Of a stretch of 64,000 nt of DNA, positions 9,605 to 20,444 are shown piece after piece. The notes beneath the pieces were generated by a model. That model did not search any database. It saw only the letters and a program-made list of their open reading frames with translations, and was not told the DNA's origin. The stretch lies in NCBI GenBank assembly GCA_039090855.1, contig CM076997.1, positions 168,422,709 through 168,486,708 of the forward strand. Reading direction: 5' to 3'. Source of the DNA: Macrothele yani (lineage: Eukaryota; Arthropoda; Arachnida; Araneae; Macrothelidae). How positions within the stretch are numbered: position 1 is the stretch's first letter; the number at the start of each line of letters is the position of its first letter. Made by a program: the position numbers and the translations under genes.

Positions 9605-12600
9605 GGGATGTAAGGTCAGGTGATGCGTAACATCACAGCCTCTCCTTGACAAATGTCAACCCCGCCTTCTCGTGGTGCATCCTGTTCCCACTAAAGGGGC
9701 TCTGACGACCGCCAATAGCGGTATAACTATACCATCGGGATCAGAGGAAATGCTATCCCACACTCACCAACCCGCTTGGCCAGCGTGGTGAGTTATGGCC
9801 AAACACCTCCAAAATGACTCTACAACTTAAATCTTAGCCCTCAGTCTCCGGCAGCTGGAATGTACCTATCCAAGGCAGCGGCCAGTGCGACATGAAGGCA
9901 GAGGGTGCTAAGAATCCCCGGAGGACCGGACTAGGCTGCCATTTGATGCTGACCTTGGCTACGTATAATGGACGCTCCCTATCTTCTGATTCAAAGCTTC
10001 TTGAATGGGAAGAGGAACTACAAAGGATCAAGTGGGACATCGTCGGGCTAAGTGAGGTAAGGAGAAAAGGAGAAGATCTCATCGAACTGAAAAGTGGACA
10101 TCTCTTCTATTATCGTGGGACAGATACTGGCAGAACTAGTGGTGTTGGATTTATAATAAACAAGAAACTGAAGGATAAAGTGGTAGAAGTTGAAAGTTCC
10201 TCTGACAGAGCTGCACGACTCGTTATCCAACTATCAAGAAGATACCAGGCTCAGATTATTCAAACTTATGCGCCCACCACAAGTCATCCTGAAGAAGAAA
10301 TTGAAGAATTTTATGAGGAAATTCGTCATCTAAATAATAAAGGTAAGCAGCACTTGAAGATAATTATGGGAGATTTCAATGCAAAAATAGGGCAACGGCA
10401 ACAGAATGAAACTTCAGTAGGTAAATTCGGTCACGGCAACAGAAACCAGCGTGGAAATACTCTCGTTGAGTTTGCAGAGGCAGAAGGATTTTTCATCTTG
10501 AACTCCTTTTTCAAGAAAAAGCCACACAGGAAATGGACATGGAGACATCCAATTGGGACGACAAGTGAAATTGATTTTATTATGTGTAACAAAAAATTCG
10601 TCATCGAAGACTGCAGTGTGCAGAACAAGTTCAACACAGGTAGTGACCATAGATTGGTGAGATGTAAGATGCACCTCAACACTAAACTGGAACGTGGCAA
10701 GCTCATAAGACAAACAAAATGTATTGACATAACCAACCTTAAAAAACACCATAATACTTTCAAGTTGGAACTGAAGAACAGATTCTCTGCTTTAGAAGGC
10801 CTAACATCGGAAGAAGTGGACATCTCTGAAGTTAACAGAAAAGTAACCAAAGCTCTAATGGAAACAGCAACAAAATTAGCTGGGTCTAAGAACAAGTTGC
10901 ATGTGAACAAATTATCTGGAAAAACCAAAATGTTGATGCAAAAAAGAAGAGAGATGAGGACAACTAAAGAAGATGTGACTTCCAAAGTGGAATATATAGA
11001 GCTATGCAAGACAACACGAAAAAGTATCACGGAAGACGTAAGGAAATTCAACTGTGAGGTAGTGAGGAAAGCAATTGAAAACAACCAAAGCCTTAAGATA
11101 GCAAAGGGACATCTCAGTAAGGGAAGAAAACAGATTATGGCTCTGAGAAAAGAAGATGGTTCTATAACAAGAAATAGAGGCGAAATTTTGACAAGAGTGA
11201 AAGATTTCTACTCCAAATTATATGAAAGGGATGATACATGTACTCCAGGCATCATGAAAGGTACCAGAGTTCTTCCAGTCCTTCCAGCAGAAGTTGCACA
11301 TGCAATCAAGAACGTGAAGCGGGGGAAAGCTCCAGGAGAAGATGGAATTACTATAGACATCATACAAGAAGCAAGTGGAGAAATTGAAACAGTACTCGCC
11401 CAAATTTTCACTCGATCCCTTAATGAAGGGAAGATTCCTGAGGATTGGAACAATGCTACAATGATCCTGCTACATAAAAAAGGTGACATTGAGGATCTCA
11501 GGAACTACAGACCTATCAGCCTCCTATCAGTGGTTCATAAAATCTTCACTAAAGTTCTTTCACACCGCTTGAAGGTAACACTGGACATGGCTCAACCGAG
11601 AGAACAAGCTGGATTCAGGAGTGGCTACAGCACAATAGATCATATCCACGTACTGAGAGAACTAATTGAAAGAGCGAGGGAATATGAACTTCCATTGTGC
11701 ATGGCTTTTATCGATTATGAAAAAGCCTTTGATTCGGTGAAACCATCAGCAGTTACCACGGCTCTCAAATCCTGCGGTATTGAAGATGCATACATTAATA
11801 TTATTAATAACATCTATGAAAATGCAAGTGCAAAGATTCGGCTGTTTGAAAATACAACACACATAAAAATTGGAAAGGAAGTGAGACAAGGTGACACCAT
11901 ATCTCCGAAGCTCTTTAATGCCTCATTGGAAAATGTCTTTCAATCACTGAACTGGGAAAACAAAGGGATAAAGATTAATGGAGATTATCTAACCCACCTT
12001 CGTTTTGCTGATGACGTAGTCATTTTTGCAACTACCCCATCAGAGCTGCAGAGTATGATCCAGAAACTTGCTGACAAGAGTAAAGAAGTGGGATTAAAAA
12101 TGAACTTTCAGAAGACAAAAGTGATGTTCAATGCTTTTACAAAAAATGAAGATTTATCGATTGATGGAGAAAAACTGGAGATAACAGATACGTATGTTTA
12201 TCTTAGACAGCAGATATCAAGTGAGGGTCACATTGATGAAGAAATTAATCGGCGTACAAAACTTGCCTGGAGAGCTTTTGGAAGAAACAGCATAATTTTC
12301 AAGAGCAATATGCCATTATGTCTTAAAAGAAAAGTGTTTGATCAATGCATCCTTCCAGTGCTTACGTATGGTGCAGAGACGTGGACCTTAACTAAAAGAG
12401 ACATACAAAGGCTGCAGACAACTCAAAGAAGCATGGAGAGGTGCATGCTTGGTATAACCAGGAGAGATAAGAAGAGGAACTCGTGGATCCGAAAAATGAC
12501 GAGAGTGGAAGACATCATGATCAGAGTTAAATCCCTGAAATGGCAATGGGCTGGACATACTGCCAGAAGGACAGACCATAGATGGACAGCCGAAATTTTA

Positions 12601-12792
12601 GATTGGATTCCAAGGGACAGGAAAAGACCCAGAAAAAGACCACATGGGAGATGGGTGGATGAAATTCGTAAATATGCGGGAGTGACATGGAGGAGACTGG
12701 CACAAGACAGACCGTTGTGGAGGAAACTTGGGGAGACCTTCGTCCAGCAGTGGATTGATAATGGTTGACGATGATGATGATGATGATGATGA
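9605..12792 (+). mobile_element. Full-length RTE-type LINE with TSD
   Basis: An element of 3188 bp flanked by an exact 11-bp duplication, TATGGTATAAT, at 9594-9604 and 12793-12803. It starts with GGGATGTAAGGTCAGGTGAT, has a 287-bp 5' UTR, one long open reading frame (9892-12768), and ends in a (GAT)n microsatellite with no poly(A). The single ORF with apurinic-like endonuclease and reverse transcriptase, the short 3' UTR and the microsatellite tail are typical of the RTE clade. An undamaged ORF and a perfect TSD indicate recent insertion and possible competence. Confidence 0.93.
9892..12768 (+). CDS. LINE endonuclease-reverse transcriptase polyprotein (RTE clade)
   Basis: A 958-residue uninterrupted protein. 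Residues about 18-260 form an AP-type endonuclease: LATYNGRSL at the N-terminus, LSEVRRKG, TYAPT, IMGDFNAKIG, and a C-terminal SDHRLV signature. A basic linker follows. The reverse transcriptase begins near residue 490 with GKAPGEDGI, then YRPISLLSV, AFIDYEKAFDSV and RQGDTISPKLF. The catalytic motif is RFADDVV near residue 707. The C-terminus has the LTYGAETWTL and HGRWVDEIRKYAG blocks typical of this group. The ATG at 9892 is the first in a frame whose upstream stop lies at 9835. One possible defect is YVYLRQQIS, where the 15-kb copy has YVYLGQQIS. The protein would nick the target and prime cDNA synthesis from its own RNA. Confidence 0.93.
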   Translation: MKAEGAKNPRRTGLGCHLMLTLATYNGRSLSSDSKLLEWEEELQRIKWDIVGLSEVRRKGEDLIELKSGHLFYYRGTDTGRTSGVGFIINKKLKDKVVEVESSSDRAARLVIQLSRRYQAQIIQTYAPTTSHPEEEIEEFYEEIRHLNNKGKQHLKIIMGDFNAKIGQRQQNETSVGKFGHGNRNQRGNTLVEFAEAEGFFILNSFFKKKPHRKWTWRHPIGTTSEIDFIMCNKKFVIEDCSVQNKFNTGSDHRLVRCKMHLNTKLERGKLIRQTKCIDITNLKKHHNTFKLELKNRFSALEGLTSEEVDISEVNRKVTKALMETATKLAGSKNKLHVNKLSGKTKMLMQKRREMRTTKEDVTSKVEYIELCKTTRKSITEDVRKFNCEVVRKAIENNQSLKIAKGHLSKGRKQIMALRKEDGSITRNRGEILTRVKDFYSKLYERDDTCTPGIMKGTRVLPVLPAEVAHAIKNVKRGKAPGEDGITIDIIQEASGEIETVLAQIFTRSLNEGKIPEDWNNATMILLHKKGDIEDLRNYRPISLLSVVHKIFTKVLSHRLKVTLDMAQPREQAGFRSGYSTIDHIHVLRELIERAREYELPLCMAFIDYEKAFDSVKPSAVTTALKSCGIEDAYINIINNIYENASAKIRLFENTTHIKIGKEVRQGDTISPKLFNASLENVFQSLNWENKGIKINGDYLTHLRFADDVVIFATTPSELQSMIQKLADKSKEVGLKMNFQKTKVMFNAFTKNEDLSIDGEKLEITDTYVYLRQQISSEGHIDEEINRRTKLAWRAFGRNSIIFKSNMPLCLKRKVFDQCILPVLTYGAETWTLTKRDIQRLQTTQRSMERCMLGITRRDKKRNSWIRKMTRVEDIMIRVKSLKWQWAGHTARRTDHRWTAEILDWIPRDRKRPRKRPHGRWVDEIRKYAGVTWRRLAQDRPLWRKLGETFVQQWIDNG

Positions 12793-12809
12793 TATGGTAT
12801 AATACTGTG

Positions 12810-13838
12810 TATATATATCAGTAGTGTATATTCGAGGCTAGCTGCGAAGCCCGAAGAATGCACAAATAAAAGTCAATTAGATATATACAAAAACGTCAAT
12901 TATCAACGGTATTAAGCTATGTCGATGTTTCACCTCGAAAACAAAAACACATGGGCTGATTCACTTCTTTTGACTAAGAGAATCAGTCTGGCGATCAAAG
13001 ACCAACGGCGTCCTAGTGGAGGGATGGTGTCACCATGACGCAACCAGTCGCTCTACCAGTCTTCGCCTGCGGTTTTCGCTGTATGATTCGAAGACTTTGG
13101 ATACGTTCGCCGGCTAGGGTTTCCATGACAACATGGAGGAGCAGATTAAGTGTGAATGGGCCGTTGCATTAGCAAACGGTTCGCTCAGAAAAGAGAAGAC
13201 TTTGACTACATTCGTCACTTGTATGCTTCCGCCCGTAAATGCCTGTGTCTCGCGAGAGTTGTTTCAACTGTGTGAAGTTTCAATGAATTAAAATTAGTGA
13301 TATTACATTTTAAATTCGTGGCTTTTGTTGGATTCCAAATGTTTTGAAAAAAATTTTGTGAAAGCTTTCCTGATCACCTACTGTCAGAACTTAAAGAACC
13401 CTATTCTTCAAATTTTGACACAGACTCAAAAATGAATTGCTCTAGTGTGTGTCTTGTGTGTGTGAAAGTGTTTATTATTCTCTTGACGAATACAAAAAGA
13501 AATTAGTAAAAGACATTACTAGTTACATGAAATTGAATGAATTGGACATTGTGTTTATTGAGGTGTAAAAGTTAGCAGACCTAATAATAAATTTTTCATC
13601 AACAACTGAACTGCCGAAACTACAAATAAAGTGTACAGAAGAAGAATGGAATTCATGTACAAATAAGTGTTAAAATTCTAATGCTCATAATAATTTGGTA
13701 TTACAATAGCAATAGCATGTACCTAAAATTAAGAACAAAAAGTTACTTCTATTAGTTAACAACTGAAAAATAAACTTCGCAATAGCTCAGGTCTTGGACC
13801 CAAGATACGCCACTGATATATATATATATATATATTAG
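12810..13838. other. No recognisable gene
   Basis: Satellite remnant immediately after the LINE, then moderately AT-rich unique sequence, then an (AT)n run at 13817-13836 that borders the palindrome. No coding or RNA feature is supported. Confidence 0.45.
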
Positions 13839-13840
13839 TG

Positions 13841-14836
13841 AAATTCTCTACACCTTCAACCAAGAGCTTCCCGTAGAATCCCTTAATCCCATTAAAATAA
13901 CACGCAAAATAAAACTCTCACAATTCGCATACAACAATAAAAATAATAATTTTAAACACTTGGGGTCGGGGTACCGGGAGCCACTCATCAGGAAAGACTC
14001 CTGGCCCCCGAACCCTGGTTCAGGTTTCATGCAGGTGTCTTTGAAATATGTGATTTCCGAAACAAGGGTTAAAAATATTTACTTTAGTGTTATACATCTG
14101 GTCTTCCCTACCTGAACCAACAACACAGAACTGAAATACAAAAACTTACCTGAAATGAAATAACTTTAAACCTTACAACTCCACTGAACTCCAATAAATC
14201 TAAACTTCGATCCTAACACATCCCCTCCGTATCAAGCAAAAAGCATACCAACAGCTGCCAAACCCACTGTTAGCATTTAACTTAGCATTTGCTGACATCC
14301 ATTAAAACACAAAAACAATTAATTTTCGTTACAGTTTTTTGTGAATTCCGACAGAGGCCGCCATAGGACATCATGTAGTTACTTACACAAATTCAAGCTA
14401 TGTCTGAGAGTAGGTTTGGCAGCTGTTGGTACGCTTTTGCATGATATAAAGGGGATGTGTTAGGATCGAAGTTTAGATTTATTGGAGTTCAGTGGAGTTG
14501 TAAGGTTTAAAGTTATTTCATTTCAGGTAAGTTTTTGTATTTCAGTTCTGTGTTGTTGGTTCAGGTAGGGAAGACCAGATGTATAACACTAAAGTAAATA
14601 TTTTAACCCTTGTTTCGGAAATCACATATTTCAAAGACACCTGCATGAAACCTGAACCAGGGTTCAGGGGCCGGGGGAGTCTTTCCTGATGAGTGGCTCC
14701 CGGTACCCGACCCCAAGTGTTTAAAATTATTATTTTTATTGTTGTATGTGAATTGTGAGAGTTTTATTTTGCGTGTTATTTTAGTGGGATTAAGGGATTT
14801 CTACGGGAAGTTCTTGGTTGCAGGTGTAGAGAAATT
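13841..14836. repeat. 996-bp palindrome (429-bp inverted arms)
   Basis: The left arm 13841-14269 and right arm 14409-14836 are reverse complements over their whole length with scattered mismatches and very few indels, around a 139-bp unpaired centre (14270-14408). Matching landmarks include CTCTACACC at the outer ends, the GGTACCGGGAGCCACTCATC block, CTGGTCTTCCCTACCTGAAC, and the CCAACAGCTGCC block at the inner ends. Short frames inside are not convincing. It may be a foldback transposable element or an inverted duplication. No clear TSD is seen, though (AT)n tracts flank the left side. Transcription through it would give a long hairpin RNA. Confidence 0.95.
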
Positions 14837-14928
14837 TGACTTATATACTCCACCAGTGGTTCTTGCTGCAGTGCGTGGTTCCCGGATGAGTAGCGCAACT
14901 TTGTAGTACACCTTTAAAAGATTTTATA

Positions 14929-15004
14929 TATATGTGTGTGTGTGTGTGTAATATTAAAACAATCATATATATAAACATATATATAACACTATATATGATA
15001 GTCT
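14929..15004. repeat. (TG)n microsatellite and satellite remnant
   Basis: A (TG)n run near 14933-14949 is followed by ATATAAACATATATATAACA and GATAGTCT. This is the same satellite as at 9245-9593, ending at the TSD of the second RTE copy. Confidence 0.8.
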
Positions 15005-15981
15005 GGGATGTAAGGTCAGGTGATGCGTAACATCACAGCCTCTACTGGACATTAGGCTGTTTGAAAATACAACACACATAAAAATTGGAAAGGGAGTGAG
15101 ACAAGGTGACACCACATCTCCGAAACTCTTTAGTGCCTCATTGGAAAATGTCTTTCAATCACTGAACTGGGAAAACAAAGGGATAAAGATTAATGGAGAT
15201 TATCTAACCCACCTTCGTTTTGCTGATGACGTAGTCATTTTTGCAATTACCCCATCAGAGCTGCAGAGTATTATTCAGGAACTTGCTGACAAGGGTAAAG
15301 AAGTGGGATTAAAAATGAACTTTCAGAAGACAAAAGTGATGTACAATGCTTTTACAAGAAATGAAGATTTATCGATTGATGGCGAAAAGCGGGAGATGAC
15401 AGACACGTACGTTTATCTTGGACAGCAGATATCAAGTGAGGATGAAGAAATTAATTTGCGTACAAAACTTTTCTGGAGAGCTTTTGGAAGAAACAGCATA
15501 GTTTTCGAGAGCGATATGCCATTATGTCTTAAAAGAAAAGTGTTTGATCAATGCATCCTTTCAGTGCTTACGTATGGTGCAGAGACGTGGATACTAAAAC
15601 AGACATACAAAGGCTGCAGACAACTCAAAGAAGTATGGAGAGGTGCATGCTTGGTGTAAGCAGGAGAGATAAGAAGAGGAACTCGTGGATCCGAAAGATG
15701 ACAAGAGTGGAAGACATGATCAGATTTAAATCCCTGAAATGGGGATGGGCTGGACATACTGCCAGAAGGACAGAACATTGATGGATATCCGAAATTTTAG
15801 ATTGGATTCCAATGGACAGGAAAAGGCCCAGAAGAAGACCACATGGGAGATGTGTGGATGAAATTTAAAAGTATGCGGGAGTGACTTGGAGGAGACTGGC
15901 ACAAGACAGACAGTTGTGGAAGAAACTTGGGGAGACCGTCGTCCAGCAGTGTATTGATAATGGTTGACAATGATGATGATG
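15005..15981 (+). mobile_element. Internally deleted RTE LINE copy with TSD
   Basis: A 977-bp copy of the same family. It keeps the first ~39 nt of the full-length element (GGGATGTAAGGTCAGGTGAT to AGCCTCT). Via an ~11-nt junction it then jumps to the part matching 11840 onward, finishing with the GAT-repeat tail. An exact 12-bp duplication, ATATGATAGTCT, flanks it (14993-15004 and 15982-15993). The coding remnant (15096-15659) holds the FADD motif and YVYLGQQIS. It lacks part of the region after QQISSE and frameshifts near 15595. It cannot encode a working protein, but both termini survive. Confidence 0.92.
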
Positions 15982-15993
15982 ATATGATAGTCT

Positions 15994-16060
15994 ATAACAC
16001 TATATACTTCACTACACTATCATACTATACACTATGATACTTCACTACACGGAACTTCTT
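15994..16060. repeat. Satellite remnant
   Basis: TATAACACTATATACTTCAC and related AT-rich units, the continuation of the satellite interrupted by the RTE copy. Confidence 0.75.
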
Positions 16061-16104
16061 TCAAAACTTTCTACTCTTCAGCAACTTTTATAAGAGTGTT
16101 TTTA

Positions 16105-16290
16105 AACGTCTAGACCGCTCTGATTACCGAGCGGTCTGAGGTGTTGCCCTCGGATCATTCCACTGACATGTGCCCGGGTTCGATTTCCGGATGAGGCATG
16201 AGTGATGTGTTTGTCCTATGGAACTTGCTTTGCTGGTTATTGCTTATAGCGCTCAGAGTTGTTCGTGGTGATCGTTAAACTGCGAAACAA
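16105..16290 (+). mobile_element. tRNA-derived SINE, diverged copy
   Basis: Shares with the 24.4-kb copy a tRNA-like head with a B box (GGGTTCGATTTCC), the ATGAGGCATGAGTGATGTGT joint, the TTGTCCTATGGAACTTG block, TTGCTTATAGC, GTTGTTCGTGGTGATCGTTA and the AAAC tail. The central CCCTTCCCTGGAAC block is deleted. Confidence 0.75.
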
Positions 16291-16683
16291 AAGAAAAGCA
16301 TCGGCGAGAAGCAGTGAAACTGAAATGACCTCAGAAATGAGAAAACCGATGGCTCTTCGAGAACTGCAATGCGCGTCATATCCCGCTGAATTATCCATCC
16401 GGAAATTTCTGACGGATATGTCTAAACCACTACTCACCTATACACAGTACTCATCCGAACTGGTATTTTCTGTTATCAAAAACACTTTACTCCCAAATAT
16501 TCACCGAACGTTTGGTTCACACCTATTGACTTCCCATGTTAATGTATCCGTCCACTGAATACCATGGTAAAGCACTTATAAGGACGACAACAGTTTCATG
16601 ATAGGTCGAATGTCGTAGACACCATATAGCGGTGTCAGTGTTTTTTCTTGTTGGGAATTAAAGCATTGGGATATTCTCTTGTT

Positions 16684-16875
16684 TCGGGGTTTAACGACCA
16701 CCATGGGCAACTCTAAAGACTAGAAGCAGCCACCCGTTCGAAATTTGGAGACACTGGTTCCAAACAAGGGAGAGAGCCAGTGCCATGTGACGAACACTCC
16801 ACTCGTACTTCATCAGGGAATCGCACCCACTCCACTCCGGCGAATGGGGCGATGGAGCGGCTGAAACATTGAGAT
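16684..16875 (-). mobile_element. tRNA-derived SINE, minus strand
   Basis: Minus-strand copy. The 3' end lies at GGGGTTTAACGACCACCATG (16686), then the CACTGGTTCCAAACAAGGG block, GAGAGCCAGTGCCATGTGAC, and a degraded tRNA-like head towards 16870. Diverged throughout; overlapping open frames are artefacts. Confidence 0.78.
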
Positions 16876-17741
16876 AGCTGTGCCATGAATAATGCTCCTG
16901 AATATGAGGAAAGATCCTTAATGAGAATACCAAACCTATAGGATATCCAAACAAAAAGTTTCGGGATTTTAGTATTGGAACGCTGCTGGTACGCTTGTAC
17001 GATACGTAATCCGAACGTGAAGTTACTTATATACATGAATGCATGCGTGAGCTCTTATTCGGAATACGAATACTGGAGTGAACAACGTGTCGGAATGTTG
17101 GGTTTTGATTTCTTACAAAGCTTTGAGAAGTTTACAAAACGGCATCCCAGCTGCTAGCTTAGGCACAATGTGAAAATAGTTGCTGTATAGTAGATAGATC
17201 AACGTGTACTACTAAACTCCTTCCTGTGAGGATGATAGGATGCCACATACCAACCACCATTTTAAACGTGTCTCTCAGATGTAAGATCTACATAAACATG
17301 GGAAGACACTGGATTAAGTGTATTGCAGGAAGAACGGTGGTGAAAGACAAGACGTATGCTGCAATATATAAGATACAATCATGTGAAAAGAACGAAAACA
17401 ATTAATTAGCTTAATCGAAGTGATATTTGAAATACCATCCAGAAATTAAATGTGCATATGCTGAAATTCAGGAAAAGCTGAAGAAACATTCATCACAAAC
17501 TTGATTATCAAACAGTTTCTTTAGCCGGTGTAGAGAACCTTTTTCTCAAATAGCTTAAGCAGTGGATTCAAATAACGCTTAGTCAAACACTGTTGCACAA
17601 GAAAGTCTGCAAGCTACAAACTGGGCGCAACAGAGGTCATGAAGTACAGAGTAGAAATTTCAATCACAAGGTTCTATTTCCATAACTTTCGTATAGCTGC
17701 AAGGTTAAAACATTTAAATTAAAATTTGTTGATCGCTATTT

Positions 17742-17955
17742 AATCCCTTTTGTGGGTAGTTAACTACCGCCGTAAGCATCAAATGTTATAAGCAGTCACC
17801 CGTCTTTGAGTTGGGAACACTGGCTCCTTAGAAAGGTGAGTCCTGGTGCTGTATGACAAACAATGCACTCATGCTTTTCGTTGGACTCTATCCCTAACAG
17901 AGATCGAAAGATTAGCCATCGGTAGCCCAGCGTCTGACAGCTGCGCTACAGATTT
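17742..17955 (-). mobile_element. tRNA-derived SINE, minus strand
   Basis: Minus-strand copy starting with the 3' part (GGTAGTTAACTACCGCCGTA), then TAAGCAGTCACCCG, GGAACACTGGCTCC and GTGCTGTATGACAAACAATG, and a tRNA-like head whose A-box-like sequence reads CTGACAGCTGCGCTACAG near 17935. Strongly diverged. Confidence 0.72.
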
Positions 17956-18980
17956 CACGCTTTAGAGATGACATTGCAAGGATTACTGTCTTTGATTTCA
18001 CTGCATGGTGCCGATTTCCTATGCAAATATACCTCGCTTAAATACAACGCATAAAGTATCAATTTAAGAGACTATTTATGTCACTCAAGAGTTATGCCGG
18101 TGATGTTTCGTTGACATAACTTTTACGATAGAACGAAAAGGATCAACAGGTTTGGATAAGGGTCATCAGTTTCCTCTCTGACGAAACACAATTTTGTGTC
18201 AAAAATACAGACTGTTGCTTTTCAAAGGGGTGGCGTGTGGTTAAACATCACATAGAATGCGGATACATGGGATATACAGAACCAAACTGCACTCCAGATA
18301 TTATAAAAAATATTCCTTCAATGGATAAAACTTTGCAACCCAAAGATCAGTTTCCAAATATACAAGGGTATCTCAGTCGAATAATCACAATACTACAAAG
18401 GGACAGTATTTGCTTGGAGGAAAACCTGGCTCGGTTTATATTGAAAACAGAAAATACTGCCTTGTCATGTAACGCAAGTTTCTTTCCTCCCATGTAATAG
18501 AACGGCGTAAGGCAAGCTGTATGAAGGATGCTTTGAAGGCAACATGGAGAATAATGTACCCATATCCGACAAAGATGCTTCTAGCCGCCAAATAGGGAAG
18601 TGCATCACACATGGTACTGGGCATATACCATTGACTTCCCTGATGATTATTTTTTGGTTATTCATGGGTCCATGGAAATTTGCGAATCCATAGGGTACAG
18701 TTGTACGTCAAAATGAACAATCAGACAAATTCCCAATTGCCTGCCGTGTATAGTACGGACATCATTGCCGTGTGACTGCATCTGGACAAAGCATTCGGTG
18801 TCACACCTCAGAGTTTCAGGGAAGCTATCAATAGCGGATGGTAGAATAAACCATACTACGAATACTCTCAGAACATTTCTGTGAAACAAAAGAATTTCTC
18901 TCCGACTTGCGGTTTCTTACTTTGACTTTGGAAACGGAGACTGTGAAAATGAGGATCAGTTGATTGGTTATGAAAACTGT

Positions 18981-19137
18981 GTTAAGAGGAATGGAACCGA
19001 TTTGTTATGACAATGCTTCGTAAAAGTGTGGTAAAAGGAAAGAGATCGATTAGGAATTTCAGTGCTTCGCAAAACTGAGTTAAGAGGAATTAGAACGATT
19101 GCGTACGCAGATTACAGTGCTTCGGAAAAGTGCATTA
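18981..19137 (+). repeat. Three degenerate ~49-bp tandem copies
   Basis: Units beginning GTTAAGAGGAATGG (18982), GTAAAAGGAAAGAG (19031) and GTTAAGAGGAATTA (19079), each with GATTxxG then AGTGCTTCGxAAAAxTG. The last copy is slightly longer. Confidence 0.7.
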
Positions 19138-19139
19138 CA

Positions 19140-20440
19140 ATGAAAAAATAAACTGTTGTATAAAAGAGACATTAGATCGAGTTTGAAGTATCTAATTTAG
19201 GTAAGTGATACTCTAATACTTTAAAAACAGCGTCATGCAACGACATCAACCTTAGTAATTTAAACATTGTGACTACCTGGGGACAGTTGTAAGGTTATGC
19301 TTACGTGAAAAGAGTATTAAATTCTGCAGACTGTACGCAATACAGAAATTTATTCATTAACGGGCCATTAAGCAGTGCAGTTACTTGGGAAAACTTGGAG
19401 AAACTAAAATGAGAGGGAAAAAAATGTTCAGAACTGGAATTTAGTCATCGCAAAACAACTGGTGTTCGTGAATAGAGGATAATGTCATTCAATCCCAATA
19501 GTCCTTTAACACACTGAGGTCCAAAGTTAAAGTCCCGGAACGCAATAGTGAGTGAAATAGCCAAGCGGTTCAATAAAAGATACGACGTTCAAAGGACATA
19601 TAGGACACGAGAAAGAAATGCCCGCAATGACATTTGCAGTTCAGTGAGCAAAATGCTGCCAAATATGTAAATTGAGTTACGTTTGCAACCAATGAGGAAC
19701 GGTAGAGATATTTCTCATTGATAGTGCTTTTAAGAAGCCCATAGATGGCAGAAAATACTTATGTTTCATACGCGTGTATGGTGGTGAGCGATAGGACAAC
19801 TAAACGCAAGCTAGTCTCAGATCCAGGTCGCAAGGGATTTAACCCTTTTACCGGCTGGAACGAATTAACTCGGGGTTAGAAAAATGGAGTAAAATTATCT
19901 CGAACGTATACATGTATAAACGCTGTCTGAGAAGTGGGAAGAACGCTGCTAACGATTGAGCCTGTGCAACAAAAAACGCTGCTTTCCGCTTGAGCTTGTT
20001 ATTCAAAATGGTCATTTAGGTGATGGCACTGATCCTTTCTGGCTGAATACCTGCTGAAAAGGATATATCAATGGCGGCGAACTAAGAAAGAAGTGACAAA
20101 ATCTTTTAGTCACTTGTTTCTGGCCAGTGTCATGATATCCGGTTCATGAGGAGTGTACCTTGGGTCATGAAGGAGAGAATAAAGGACTTGACGGAAACAC
20201 TTGTGTCCTATAACCGGTGGTAAGCACTCTCTTCTAATCCTAGATTATACGTAATCATATTACCTGTTTGATTATATATATTATATAGTCTGTACTTTTG
20301 AGATGAAAAGGCGAAAGGAATTACTTTGCCGTAGCTTCCGTTAAACCTGGCCGCTACATGAAAACTGCTGTTTGACAGAGCAGAAAATTTTAGTCACCAT
20401 TTGGTTCAGCTACATCGGCTGCTTAAAGGGTTAATCTGCA
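19140..20440. other. No recognisable gene
   Basis: Unique-looking sequence without long open frames. No transposon, SINE or RNA gene could be recognised. Confidence 0.4.
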
Positions 20441-20444
20441 CTCC

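Noticed and set aside
10414..11084. Minus-strand frames of 112 and 217 codons
   Set aside because: Reverse-strand shadows of the intact RTE coding sequence.
18100..18500. FLSDETQFCVKNTDCCF-like reading that resembles a Tc1 catalytic start
   Set aside because: Only one short motif fits; the N- and C-terminal transposase blocks are not readable nearby, so it may be chance.
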